Positions 9,761-20,010 of a DNA stretch of 37,938 nt are shown here, piece by piece. This stretch comes from Chara braunii (lineage: Eukaryota; Streptophyta; Charophyceae; Charales; Characeae), in the NCBI GenBank assembly GCA_003427395.1, contig BFEA01000258.1, positions 1,184,834 to 1,222,771 on the forward strand. Reading direction: 5' to 3'. Position numbers and translations under genes: made by a program. Under the pieces are notes generated by a model, which had not been told where the DNA came from, did no database searches, and saw only the letters and a list, made by a program, of their open reading frames with translations. Each line of letters starts with the position of its first letter. The first letter of the stretch is position 1.

Positions 9761-10005
9761 TAAACAACCAGGTACATTTCCCAGCTAATTTTTCAGAGTC
9801 CTGACGCATGTACAGCCGCGACTCTCAGAAAGTGTCCGGGCGTTGTTTCGCAGGATATCCATCCAGTAAGAACAGGTCGCATGCAAGGTCCGTTTTGCCT
9901 GGATGGATATCCAGTGAAATGCCGCTGCGTTCTTCCTGCAAGCTGCAGAAGACGTATATGAGCTGCACATTTGTTTTTCAAGCGGGGAAAGGTACTGGTG
10001 GTTTA
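9761..10005. mobile_element. foldback/MITE-like element F2
   Basis: The ends are TAAACAACC and GGTGGTTTA, the same type as F1 (TAAACCGCC/GGCGGTTTA). Near the centre GGATATCCATCCAG and CTGGATGGATATCC are perfect inverted repeats, and the arms between are imperfectly complementary over about 100 bp. Right-arm words (CCAGTACCTTTCCCCGCTT on the minus strand) resemble the F1 left arm. Confidence 0.65.
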
Positions 10006-11028
<1,023 letters not shown>

Positions 11029-14000
11029 ATGTTTGGCTTTGTTGACAGCAGGGACAGTTTGAAAGATCGAGGGCGATCGGAAGAAGGCATTCGAAAGTTT
11101 CCAAATGGGGACAGGTACACGGGTGGGCTGTTGCATGGAATGCCACATGGCCGTGGTATTTACGTGTGGGCGAATGGAAGTATGTACGAGGGGGAGTGGA
11201 TGAGGGGGGTGAAGGAGGGGAAGGGGATGTTTGTGTGGCCATCGGGGGCCAGCTATGATGGAGAATGGTCGAAAGGACTGATGCATGGGACGGGTCTGTA
11301 CCGTGGTGCTGATGGCACGTTATACAGAGGGGCATGGAATATGGGTAAGAAACATGGGTTGGGAAGGAAGGTGTTTGGAAACGGTGATGTTTATGAAGGA
11401 TTATGGAGGGATGGTGTGGCAGAGGGCCTTGGGCGTTACACATGGGGAAATGGGAGCGAGTATGTAGGGGAGTGGAAGAACGGGTCTATGTGTGGACGAG
11501 GGATTTTTGTCTGGGCTAATGGCGATCGATATGATGGCGAGTGGTTGGCCTCGGAGAAGCATGGCAAAGGGGTTTTCACTTGGCCGGACGGGGGGTGCTA
11601 CGAGGGGACTTGGAAAACTGGTCTGAAAGATGGAATTGGGTATTATTATCCGCCAGGTTGCTTGAAATCTCTCCGTCGGAACCGGAACGGGGTGATTGTG
11701 AAAGAGTTTGTAGCTGCAGCGGGGGAGGGCTACCATGATGGCTTGGAGGAGACGGTGGTGAAATATGCGGACGTCAGGCCAGGTGCGGCTTTAAGTGAGG
11801 GTGGAGGGGTTGAGAAAGCGGTGATGACGAGAAGGAATGAGGGTGTAGGACGCCGCAGACGTGCTCGCTTGCCAAGATGTGTCAGCCTCAGTGGGCCGTT
11901 GACGGAGAAGGAGGTACGGCTCGCAATGGCGAATGCAAGGCGGAAAGGGCGGATGATGTCTGATAAAGGATGGCGGACAGACTGGGTTGAGGACGATTCG
12001 GAGGAGGAAGAGCAGTACCGGCAGGGAGAGTGCAGAGGGTTTGTCAGGAGCAGGCGGAAGCTGGGAAGACCACGGCATCTCTGCTGTGGAAACAGACAGT
12101 ACAGGCCGTGGAGTGGGCCATTATTGTGTGACATGCAATTGGGCAAGGATGGGGACATGGACTTGTTGGCAAGTCCGGATTGGGAGGTGCTGCAGGACGA
12201 CGAAGAGGACGAAGAGGAGGAAGGGGAAGAGGAAGGGGCAGAGGAGGAAGAGCAGAAGCAGGAGGAGGGAAGGGCGGAGGAGAGTGCAGGTGTGGCAGGA
12301 ACTTCACATGGTGATACTGATGTCGGCACTGCTAGTGGAGATGGAAGAGGGAGTCTGTCATCGAGCAACGAGCAGAAAAAGGGGAGGAGGATTAAATCCC
12401 TTGCAAAGGAGCTGACCAGATGCAATGGATTTCCTCAAGGTGACCAAGACGAGGGCGTTGGAGCTATTGTCAGGCTTGCAAGCGAAGATGAAGCAAAAGA
12501 CAGAGAGAGGAGTGGAGGGGACGGTGTGATGGAGCTGGTAGTCTACTATGACGCGGATTCAGAACTGGGGAAAAGTATAACGAAGAAGAAGAAGAAAAAC
12601 TACCGGAATGGTAACATCTTGGGTCCAAAGAAAGCTAGAAAATTTCATAAAAGCTGGGCCGCAATGTCAGAGAAGGAGAGAGATGGGGTCCCGATGATGA
12701 TGATTGTTTGTGAAGGCGGGGATAAGACGCACCACAAGCTCACAGGTGCAGTTTCAGGGGCAATTCATGGTGCAGAGAGAGCCATCTCTGGCGCGATCCA
12801 TGGTGTCTCTGGTGCATTTCTAGGCGCGACTGCAGCGTGTTCCGGCGCCCACTTCGTCCATGGCGGAAACGGTTTGCCGAGCGATTCAAGGCCGCTGCGG
12901 AGACGAGAGTGGAGGAGGTCAAGTGACTATGGAGAGATGGAGAGAGAATGCAGGGAGGGTCTCCTGGAACAATCAACCGGGCATCGCTCGAACCAGAAAA
13001 CCGCAACAGCGTCTCCACGGGTACTTCACTGCAGAGAGTATAATCAGGGAGTTCTCGTACGTGAGACATTGAAGGAGGTGGTGGTCGTTGGAACGAAGAG
13101 GAGAGGGAGGAGAAGAAAGAAGAAGTCGATAAAGAGGCCTGGGGAGTCCATCTATAAAGGACACCGGAGCTACGACTTGATGGTAAGCCTTCAGCTGGGT
13201 ATCAGTTACACTGTGGGGAAGATAACTCCGGAGCGTCCTCGCCGGATCACCAGGGAGGACTTTGCCCCTTCCAGCTTTGTCTATCAGCACTTCCCCCGCG
13301 GGGGAGGTGGCATCACGCCACCTCACCAATCTGCGGACTTCAGCTGGAAGGATTACTGCCCAATGGTCTTTCGCCACCTTCGGGAGAAGTTTGGGATCGA
13401 CGCTGGCGAGTACATGGTATCGCTCTGCGGGAACACGGCATTGCGAGAGCTGTCGTCGCCTGGAAAGAGCGGGAGTGTGTTTTACTTGTCCCACGACGAC
13501 AAGTTCATTATCAAGACGATGAAGAAGGCCGAAATGCAAGTCCTTCTGCGGATGTTGCCACACTACTACAGGCATGTAAGGAAATACGATAACACACTGC
13601 TGACCAAATTCTTTGGACTCCATAGGATCAAGCCTCACGGAGGTCGAAAGGTCCGGTTCGTGGTCATGGGCAATCTGTTTTGCTCAGACTTGCGAATCCA
13701 TATGAGGTACGATCTGAAGGGGTCGTCCCTCGGGAGAAAGACAGACCTTGGCAAGATCGACGAGAACACCACTCTCAAGGACTTAGATCTGGACATGGTG
13801 TTCAAGCTGGAGGAGGGATGGAGGGAGAGGCTCATGGCACAATTATACGAGGACTGCAAGTTTCTGGAACAGCAGCAGATCATGGATTACAGCCTACTGC
13901 TTGGAGTGCATTTTCGGTCCAGACACGCACCTGCCGCTCCCCTGCCTGCCCCGCCTGACAGGCAAGAGAACCAGCACGCCAACTCACTGACACTGTCCTC

Positions 14001-14661
14001 TGACGTGCAGGGTGACAGTGGTGATCCTAACTGGCACAGACGACCCATGGAACATGGATTCCAAGGAGGTGGAGGGGTAGGTGGCGCCGACAGGTCATTT
14101 TCTACACTCCATACTACCAGCGTTCCTAACACTTGTACGGAGGGGGAGGAAGACGAATCTGGTCCTCTGGGCAGCAGCATGTACGGCCCGATGTTCTCTG
14201 GACAGCTGTATTCGGGCCCGCTTGTTGTACTGCAGCCTCCAGTGAGTTGTAGGTCAGGAAGAAATGTCGTAAATGATAGGTTCAAAGTCCCTCATAAGTT
14301 CCTAGGCCCGGCGATGACATCCATTCCCCCCGCGAGAACGAATACTTTGCGACCGGTACTTGGCGCAAATGGTGGCACAGATGCCTTGGCATTCCAATTT
14401 GGGCGCTCACGAGTTCAGCTGGGTGTGAACATGGCCGCGACAGCCGTCGGAATGACACCTGACAAGGAGATAGACATGGGGAGAGTTACGGACGTCGTAT
14501 TGTATTTTGGCGTCATTGACATTCTGCAGGAATACGACATCCGGAAGCGCGCCGAGCATGCGTACAAGTCGATGAAGTTCGATGGTGCCACTATATCAGC
14601 CGTTGACCCAATCATGTACTCGCGGCGCTTTCAAGATTTCATGTCAAAGGTATTTACTTAG
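11029..14661 (+). CDS. PIP5K: phosphatidylinositol-4-phosphate 5-kinase with MORN repeats
   Basis: Predicted to phosphorylate PI(4)P to PI(4,5)P2 at membranes, affecting actin, trafficking and polarity. The frame opens at 10969; the ATG at 11029 is the first in-frame start and gives 1210 residues. Eight MORN repeats with an exact 23-residue period start at Tyr 30, 53, 76, 99, 122, 145, 168 and 191. A long linker of about 490 residues follows, with an acidic run (390-418), three 11-residue Ala/Gly repeats (574-606) and a Lys/Arg cluster (690-703). The kinase core (711-1210) has the loop PGKSGSVF (811-818), the lysine in FIIKTMKK (829), DLKGSSLGR (895-903), MDYSLL (Asp 953), GVID (Asp 1164) and an activation loop with ISAVDPIMYSRRF ending at 1201. 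All catalytic landmarks are present and there are no internal stops. One uninterrupted exon is unusual for plant members as I know them. An upstream coding exon joining before the first MORN repeat cannot be excluded. Confidence 0.95.
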   Translation: MFGFVDSRDSLKDRGRSEEGIRKFPNGDRYTGGLLHGMPHGRGIYVWANGSMYEGEWMRGVKEGKGMFVWPSGASYDGEWSKGLMHGTGLYRGADGTLYRGAWNMGKKHGLGRKVFGNGDVYEGLWRDGVAEGLGRYTWGNGSEYVGEWKNGSMCGRGIFVWANGDRYDGEWLASEKHGKGVFTWPDGGCYEGTWKTGLKDGIGYYYPPGCLKSLRRNRNGVIVKEFVAAAGEGYHDGLEETVVKYADVRPGAALSEGGGVEKAVMTRRNEGVGRRRRARLPRCVSLSGPLTEKEVRLAMANARRKGRMMSDKGWRTDWVEDDSEEEEQYRQGECRGFVRSRRKLGRPRHLCCGNRQYRPWSGPLLCDMQLGKDGDMDLLASPDWEVLQDDEEDEEEEGEEEGAEEEEQKQEEGRAEESAGVAGTSHGDTDVGTASGDGRGSLSSSNEQKKGRRIKSLAKELTRCNGFPQGDQDEGVGAIVRLASEDEAKDRERSGGDGVMELVVYYDADSELGKSITKKKKKNYRNGNILGPKKARKFHKSWAAMSEKERDGVPMMMIVCEGGDKTHHKLTGAVSGAIHGAERAISGAIHGVSGAFLGATAACSGAHFVHGGNGLPSDSRPLRRREWRRSSDYGEMERECREGLLEQSTGHRSNQKTATASPRVLHCREYNQGVLVRETLKEVVVVGTKRRGRRRKKKSIKRPGESIYKGHRSYDLMVSLQLGISYTVGKITPERPRRITREDFAPSSFVYQHFPRGGGGITPPHQSADFSWKDYCPMVFRHLREKFGIDAGEYMVSLCGNTALRELSSPGKSGSVFYLSHDDKFIIKTMKKAEMQVLLRMLPHYYRHVRKYDNTLLTKFFGLHRIKPHGGRKVRFVVMGNLFCSDLRIHMRYDLKGSSLGRKTDLGKIDENTTLKDLDLDMVFKLEEGWRERLMAQLYEDCKFLEQQQIMDYSLLLGVHFRSRHAPAAPLPAPPDRQENQHANSLTLSSDVQGDSGDPNWHRRPMEHGFQGGGGVGGADRSFSTLHTTSVPNTCTEGEEDESGPLGSSMYGPMFSGQLYSGPLVVLQPPVSCRSGRNVVNDRFKVPHKFLGPAMTSIPPARTNTLRPVLGANGGTDALAFQFGRSRVQLGVNMAATAVGMTPDKEIDMGRVTDVVLYFGVIDILQEYDIRKRAEHAYKSMKFDGATISAVDPIMYSRRFQDFMSKVFT

Positions 14662-14902
14662 AATTGGCGGAAAATATCCTGCAGCAGCATGCGTGTGTTG
14701 CTGCTAGAGGAGGATAGAGACGGAGGGAGACTCCTTCCTTGCTTCAAGGAAAGGTCACCTCGTGGCGGATGCTAAAGCTTCTCAAACGTGGGGGAATAAA
14801 TAAATAAATAAAATATGCTTCTGCTGCAGCAGGTTTGAGGGAGGGATTAGTTAATCTGTCCTTGGACAGGTTGGGTTCCTTACGCTGTACTGCAGCGTAG
14901 AA
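14662..14902 (+). promoter_or_regulatory. PIP5K 3' flank with AATAAA cluster
   Basis: Overlapping AATAAA words occur at about 14795-14813, 135 bp after the stop. This is a plausible polyadenylation signal cluster. No poly-A tract or target duplication that would mark a processed retrocopy is seen in the next few hundred bases. Confidence 0.45.
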
Positions 14903-15016
14903 AAGCCTGTCAGCTTGCTAGCCACGGGGTGGAGAACACTAAGCCTGTCTGCTTGCTAGCCACAGGGTGCAGAACACTAACCCTGTCTGCTTGCTAGCAG
15001 AAGGGCGCAGAAGACT
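14903..15016. repeat. 38-bp minisatellite, 3 units
   Basis: Units at 14903-14940, 14941-14978 and 14979-15016 each read AASCCTGTCWGCTTGCTAGC followed by a variable part ending AGAASACT. Identity drops in the third unit. It lies in the 3' flank of the kinase gene. Confidence 0.93.
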
Positions 15017-15190
15017 TCCTTGTGGACGAGCGCACTCGACTGGAATGTGTGAGGACATAATCATACAGGAAGGAATGAGGATGACGGGGGGGAAGTTAGA
15101 ATGACTGGGTACAGGGTCTCGTCTCCTGAAGTGCTATTGGGAAATGCATCAGAGCATTGGGGAAATGAATTGAATGAGGACTTTGGGGGG

Positions 15191-15193
<3 letters not shown>
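15017..15193. other. no gene recognised
   Basis: Short intergenic stretch between the minisatellite and a GA tract; nothing recognised. Confidence 0.5.

Positions 15194-15252
<59 letters not shown>
15194..15252. repeat. (GA)n microsatellite
   Basis: About 59 nt of uninterrupted AG/GA. Frames through it encode only RE or SL dipeptides. Confidence 0.97.
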
Positions 15253-15256
<4 letters not shown>

Positions 15257-15352
15257 GTGTCACTGTATTCTTTTGTAAACCAGCTGTAGGTTAGTTCCTT
15301 GGTTTCCTGTATAAATTACGGAGGAAGGGGACAAGTGGTTAGGCATGTTCGT

Positions 15353-15356
<4 letters not shown>

Positions 15357-15432
<76 letters not shown>

Positions 15433-15433
15433 N

Positions 15434-15496
<63 letters not shown>
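15357..15496. repeat. (GA)n microsatellite, 140 nt, with one N
   Basis: About 140 nt of AG repeat with an ambiguous base at 15433. The true length is uncertain, because such tracts are often collapsed or joined artificially in assembly. Confidence 0.97.
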
Positions 15497-15501
<5 letters not shown>

Positions 15502-15845
15502 CAGTTGGAGCCTCAGAGGAGATTTTGTAGGGACATTTGTTATTCCGATTTTTTTGGTTCAAATTTTCAATGATTCCACCCAGGTGGAAAAGTGCTGACT
15601 TTTTTCATTGATAGGAAAAAAGGTGAGAGCGGCAGAAGCGATGGGTGGCCTCGTATAACTGTCCGCTATGACACGAGAACGGGAGGCAGGAGTATGGGTT
15701 AGCTCATTGATGTGTTGTTACAGTGGGTACAGTTGGAGTGCAGAGCTCCCCATCTGCTTCTCGTGTTGACATGGGCTTTGTCCTTCCCTCTGTGCATAAG
15801 GGCCTCTTATTTTTTTGTCCGTAAGTCCACGCTTGGCCATGCACC

Positions 15846-15925
15846 CTCTGCGCGTATCAAGACCCGAACGCCCCCTCTTCGTATAAATGCCTGAATGCCC
15901 CCTCTGCGTATAAAGGTCTGAAGGC
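15846..15925. repeat. short degenerate tandem repeat, about 27 bp x3
   Basis: Three units share CTCTKCGTATMAA followed by a CYGAAYGCCCC-like end. They are diverged. No coding sense found. Confidence 0.6.
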
Positions 15926-15950
15926 AAGCTATCTTCCACTGTGAAGACCC

Positions 15951-16129
15951 AGTTTTTTTTTGTTTTTTTTTTTAATGAGAAGGACGATGACCTTGAGATG
16001 TCATCGTTGAAACCCCCCAGGTAATTCAAAATTGTTTTATTTCATTTTTATCTCCTTTCATCTCGATTTGAACTCCGGTCTGTGTTTCAAGAGTTCATGG
16101 GTTTACCGACTGAGCCAGATCTGTGCTCG
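15951..16129 (-). mobile_element. tRNA-derived SINE, copy S3
   Basis: On the minus strand this copy has the head GGCTCAGTCGGTAAACCCAT, a B-box-like GGAGTTCAAATCGAGATG and a body with GAATTACCTGGGGGG. It ends ATCTCAAGGTCATCGTCC followed by a poly-A tail (T-rich at 15951-15974 on the plus strand). It is the most complete copy and defines the 3' end of the family. Confidence 0.75.
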
Positions 16130-16204
16130 TTTGTCAGTTGTCCGTGTGATTCCGTCTGGACCTTCTCCTCCTGCCCGGATCCTCTCTTTCAAAAGTTTTC
16201 GCTG

Positions 16205-16296
16205 TCATTTGATTGCATCTGGATTCCAGCTTGGGGTCTGCAATTAGCCCTTTTAAGTCTTAACAGGTTGTGGGTCTACCATCTGAGCTAGGCTCG
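16205..16296 (-). mobile_element. SINE head fragment S4
   Basis: On the minus strand the segment begins GAGCCTAGCTCAGATGGTAG, continues CCCACAACCTGTTAAGAC and includes CTGGAATCCAGATGCAATCA, which matches the family head and early body. It has an extra roughly 25-nt stretch between the anticodon-arm and B-box positions compared with S1. No body or tail follows, so it is truncated. Confidence 0.6.
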
Positions 16297-16505
16297 TTCA
16301 TACCAAAACGAGGTCTTTTTTACTACGGTGCCACTTGCGTGCGTAATACACACTATTACACTGTATTCAATAAAACAAGACCTTTCTTCACAATCTCTGC
16401 CTTATCCATTGGTGGCAATGAACTTTTTCAAGTTTTTCTTCTTTTTCGTCCTTTTTTCTCCCTTTTTTGCTTCCTAAGGCAAGTAAAGATGCTAGCTTTT
16501 CGTTC

Positions 16506-16589
16506 TTTTTCGTCCTTTTTTCTCCCTTTTTCGTCCTTTTTTCTCCCTTTTTCGTCCTTTTTTCTCCCTTTTTCGTCCTTTTTCATCCC
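16506..16589. repeat. 21-bp minisatellite, 4 units
   Basis: Four units of TTTTTCGTCCTTTTTTCTCC plus C, starting at 16506, 16527, 16548 and 16569; the last unit has a small change. A partial unit occurs earlier near 16444. Open frames through it (SSFFLPF / KGRKREK) are repeat translations. Confidence 0.95.
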
Positions 16590-18404
16590 GAGAGTCGGGT
16601 CGCCTTCCCCCTATCCAAGATGCACACTTGACGTACGCAACAGCCGAAACCGGCACACAAGTATAATGTAACTGACACTCCAACGAGACTCGTTTACAAT
16701 CGTTCGTTTGTTTGAGTAGTCGTACTTAGCGAACGTTGTGCCCACACTGATGCAGCCGCATATGCACTTCGGTTTTGCAGTGTTATACTTGTGATCTATA
16801 GATAGTATAGAATAGGGCCTTGGTGATGCATGGAGGCTGCTGCATGGAACTCGGGAGATCACGATCTCAAGTGCTTAGCTTTCCCGTGTGTGGTGGGGAG
16901 GGTACAGTTCACCTGGAGGAATCTACTAGTTTGTCTTTTGTGGTGCTTGCGACGCCACCCAATTTTTCTGTGTTGAGTCTGTAGTTGTTGGTCAACCACA
17001 CTTTTTTTTTTTTTTGTTACTATCCTGGCCAATTTCAAAGTATACATTCATCTGAAAGTACAATGCCATCCAATTGCAGAAAGAAATGAATGAACTTGAG
17101 AGGAGAGAGAGGGAAAGAAGAAGAAGAAGAAGAAGTAAGAAAGAAGATGAAGATGATGTACTCCAGCATAGACCAATGACAAGGCTCTTCTCCTTCGCCA
17201 ACCAATCTCTTCCTCCTTATCTCCTCCCCTCTTACTCAAACAAGAAATAAGTTCAAATAACAATAATAATGTTGAATGACTGAACCAGAATCAATGTCCG
17301 AATCCCACTTCTACTGCAGACACAACATGAGGTCCACCATAGCCGTGGCCACCCTTCCTCTTCCTCTACATACAGGCCGAGGCTATGGCGGACTACTGAG
17401 GCTTCAGCCTCCTGTCCAAAGGACAACCCACAGCAGCTATATCGCTGCCCCACTTCAAGGTCATCACCATGCAGCTATGCTGCTGCCCACTCACCACCAT
17501 GCCCGACTCTGCCCCGAGCTTCCTTGATGCGGCACTACCCCTACTGGGGCCTTCCAGATGCAGCGCCTAACAAGGTGATGAAGATGGTGACTGCCATAGC
17601 CAGGTAAGTACCCCGCCACTCTCCTCCTTGGTCCCCTTCTCCCTCCTCCTCCTACCGGTAGAGCTCCACCATAGCCAAGGTGGAAGCTCCTGGCGTCTTC
17701 CTCCTAGCAGCGCTGTATGTGGTACCCAGCGCCACTCCAGCCAGCGCTCCAGCAGCGTGTCGCCAAACTTGCACACTGAAGAATGAGGCTGAGCTCTTGC
17801 CTCAGCCTCTTGATATAGCGGCCTGCTCGCCTCCTGGGCGGTGACTTCCAGGCCGCTCGGCCTCCCAAGCAACCGGTACCTCCTCCTTTTTGGAGGGAAA
17901 CATCATTGCAGACTCTGATATTGCCCGCACAGGCTCTGGACTCAGACTGGATGGACTGGTACCGGCCTAGACCTAGCCTACCGCTACTGGGCCTCTAAAA
18001 ATGCCAACTTCGTCTTCTTCTGCTCGGCCTCGAGTACCCGGCACATCTACTGCTACTGGGTGCGGTACCGGCCTACCTGCTACTCAAGTGTTTTTCCGCT
18101 GTTCCAGCTGCCGCGGGCCCCTGCCTCCGCTACTTGAGTGTTTTTCCCTGCTGCAACCCTCAATGCCACGGCCACAGGTAAGTACCGGCCCTACGGGCCT
18201 GCCAAACTAGCAAGTACCCTTGTGGGTCACACACACACTCATACCGACAAGCACTCAGATAGGCACGCAGGTTACAAGCAGGCACACACACAGACAGACT
18301 TAGAAAACACAGCAGAATGCGGGAATCTCAGCAAAGCATCCATTCCATCGGCAGAACTTCAGAAATCAGCAGTGTTCTCAGTCTGTGTTTTCATGGGTCA
18401 TTAC
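16590..18404. other. no convincing gene; C-rich exon-like segment
   Basis: Between about 17280 and 18200 the plus strand is C-rich and contains two strong donor-like sites: GCCAGGTAAGTACC near 17600 and CACAGGTAAGTACC near 18175. They lie after similar CATAGCCAGG and CCACGGCCACAGG contexts. Frames are short, Pro/Ser/Thr-rich and without a known domain. This could be part of a transcript or a degenerate repeated segment. The rest shows nothing recognisable. Confidence 0.35.
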
Positions 18405-18412
18405 TTTTTTTT

Positions 18413-18456
<44 letters not shown>

Positions 18457-18463
18457 CGGGGGG
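18405..18463. repeat. poly-T (18) joined to poly-G (34+)
   Basis: T18 is followed by G34, then C and G6. On the minus strand this is poly-C running into poly-A, like the start of the window. Length is likely unreliable in sequencing. Confidence 0.95.
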
Positions 18464-18649
18464 AACCACGCGGAATCCAGGCACCTCGCAGTTCCGTAAC
18501 GTCTCTCCATGGTAATTAAACATGTGAAGTGGGTTTGGGGGCTTTACTGGCACTGTACAGCTATATACTCTTGCTTGACGCCATACATATCTCATCAGAC
18601 ATTTTGCGTTCTATGGCCAACTACCGTCTTCATCAGAATGAAATGCCTG

Positions 18650-18768
18650 ATTCGGGTGGGAGACAGTTGTTGCCCAGTCATCAGACGTCATTATAGCTGC
18701 TTTCTAGATACAGCGATAATGACTGGGCGCTCTATTCGGCTATTCGGGTGGGAGACAGTTGTTGCCCA
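18650..18768. repeat. 27-bp direct repeats flanking an inverted repeat
   Basis: ATTCGGGTGGGAGACAGTTG plus TTGCCCA occurs at 18650-18676 and 18742-18768. Between them CATTATAGCTG and CAGCGATAATG, and CCCAGTCAT and ATGACTGGG, are in opposing orientation. ATTCGGGTG and CATTATAGC are also in the TA-flanked MITE at 8770, so this may be a rearranged relative. Confidence 0.7.
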
Positions 18769-19130
18769 CCTGGTCGATGGTGTTGGTAGCTCCTCGGGTT
18801 TCTGGTGCTATGCCAGTTGCTAGTTATTGCTTCCTTCTGGAAGTGTTTTTTTTCCATTTTTTTCAGTTGTTGTCACTCGGAAATGGTATTTGGAAAGGGA
18901 GAGCAATGTGGATGCGCACTCCAGCGTCATAAGATTTGTCTCGAACACAACAAGCAGAGGTGCGCTGCAGCTATGCCCGTGGCGCGGAGCCACTCCTCCT
19001 GCCCCCAATTCTTTTGCCACCTGGTCCTCCTCGTCCTCCTTCCCATTTGCTCCCACGTGATCTACATCCTGCTCCCGCATCACCCTTCTACCTTCTCCTC
19101 TGCCGATTTCAGACCATAGCCAGATGTGAA
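18769..19130. other. no gene recognised
   Basis: Short frames on both strands with no domain signature. It ends in an A run (about 19129-19150). Confidence 0.5.
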
Positions 19131-19150
19131 AAAAAAAAAAAAAAAAAAAA
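19129..19150 (+). repeat. poly-A run
   Basis: About 22 A after AGATGTG. It may be a retroposon tail, but no body was recognised upstream. Confidence 0.85.
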
Positions 19151-19189
19151 GCATCACCTAAGGTAGATGCAACTCCGCTCCTGGCATGG

Positions 19190-19410
19190 CCCGGCCATGT
19201 CAAGCGGGCTGGGGAGTATCACATGGCGGGGACAGTATCATGTGGTATGCAGCGTGGGTGATACTGCGCAGGCTGGTACGTGGGGCGAGTCATTGCATGT
19301 GCAGCAGGCAGTACTATGTGGGGTGCGGGCCAAGCGGCACTGTGTGGACTGCGCGGTACTAGGGGACTCGGTGGTAATCTGTGGGGTGCGCGATACTATG
19401 TGGACATAGA
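19190..19410. repeat. degenerate tandem repeat based on TACTATGTGGGGTGCG
   Basis: Seven or so diverged units carry AGTATCATGTGG, GATACTGCGCAGG, AGTACTATGTGGGGTGCGG, CACTGTGTGGACTGCGCGG, GGTACTAGGGGAC and GATACTATGTGGAC. Spacing is irregular (about 20-35 bp). No coding frame stands out. Confidence 0.5.
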
Positions 19411-19744
19411 AACTACTGCGCCAAATGAAAGAAACAGCCAAAGCCCACACAACTCAACGCGTTCTCAGACAACCACACTGTCTTAAATGCATCTGACTGC
19501 ATTTAAGGCCTGACCTGGATGCATCTAGCTGTCCTTGTGTGAATATGACTACTAAGTAGTACTAACATAATTTTTTTTCCCATTTTGGGCCAAGTATTCG
19601 ATCATGTGATCTCTTCTTTGTCATCTTCCCATCCAAATCTGCATGCTATGTACTTGTATGGCAGTGAATCCCAAAACAAAATCCCAGCTGTACGGAAGAA
19701 ATGCAGAGCATACTCACACTCCACTGCGCTTAGGGCCGCACTCG
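19411..19744. other. no gene recognised
   Basis: Intergenic sequence with ATGCATCTGACTGCATTTAA-type words repeated and inverted near 19487-19525. No coding evidence. Confidence 0.5.
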
Positions 19745-19919
19745 GCGCACTCCACTGCTCACCAAATGTGCAAAATAAGAATGAATCTTCAGCTAGAACA
19801 TGGAAACATACATGGCCACGTTTTTCGTCTTTTATGCATGTAGTGACATGTTTTTGTCGTCCGTTCATGTGGTGCCATGTTTTTGTCTTTTGTGAATGTG
19901 GTTAGTAGTGGAGCAAGGC
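19745..19919. mobile_element. MITE-like element, family T copy 2
   Basis: The left end contains CTCCACTGCTCACCAAATGT followed by GCAAAATAAGAATGAATC, matching copy 1 at 2491. The right end TTAGTAGTGGAGCAAGGC is its inverted partner. The internal sequence has a repeated CATGTTTTTGTC word not seen in copy 1. Confidence 0.5.
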
Positions 19920-20010
19920 CCTTACAAGCTGACGTGGATGTATATGGCCGCAATTGCAATTGCATTCATAGCGGTCTTTCTTCCATTTTGTAGCGGAGGG
20001 TTCATTGAAC

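Noticed and set aside
11730-12425. 231-codon minus-strand Ser-rich frame
   Set aside because: It is antisense to the acidic linker of the PIP5K gene; the Ser/Pro runs are the complement of Glu/Gly codons.
13178-13200. GTAAG...CAG as a tiny intron in the kinase
   Set aside because: The string encodes DLMVSLQLG, a conserved part of the kinase start; removing it would break the domain.
15260-15598. Frames of about 100 codons through the GA tract
   Set aside because: Pure repeat translation, including an X at the N base.
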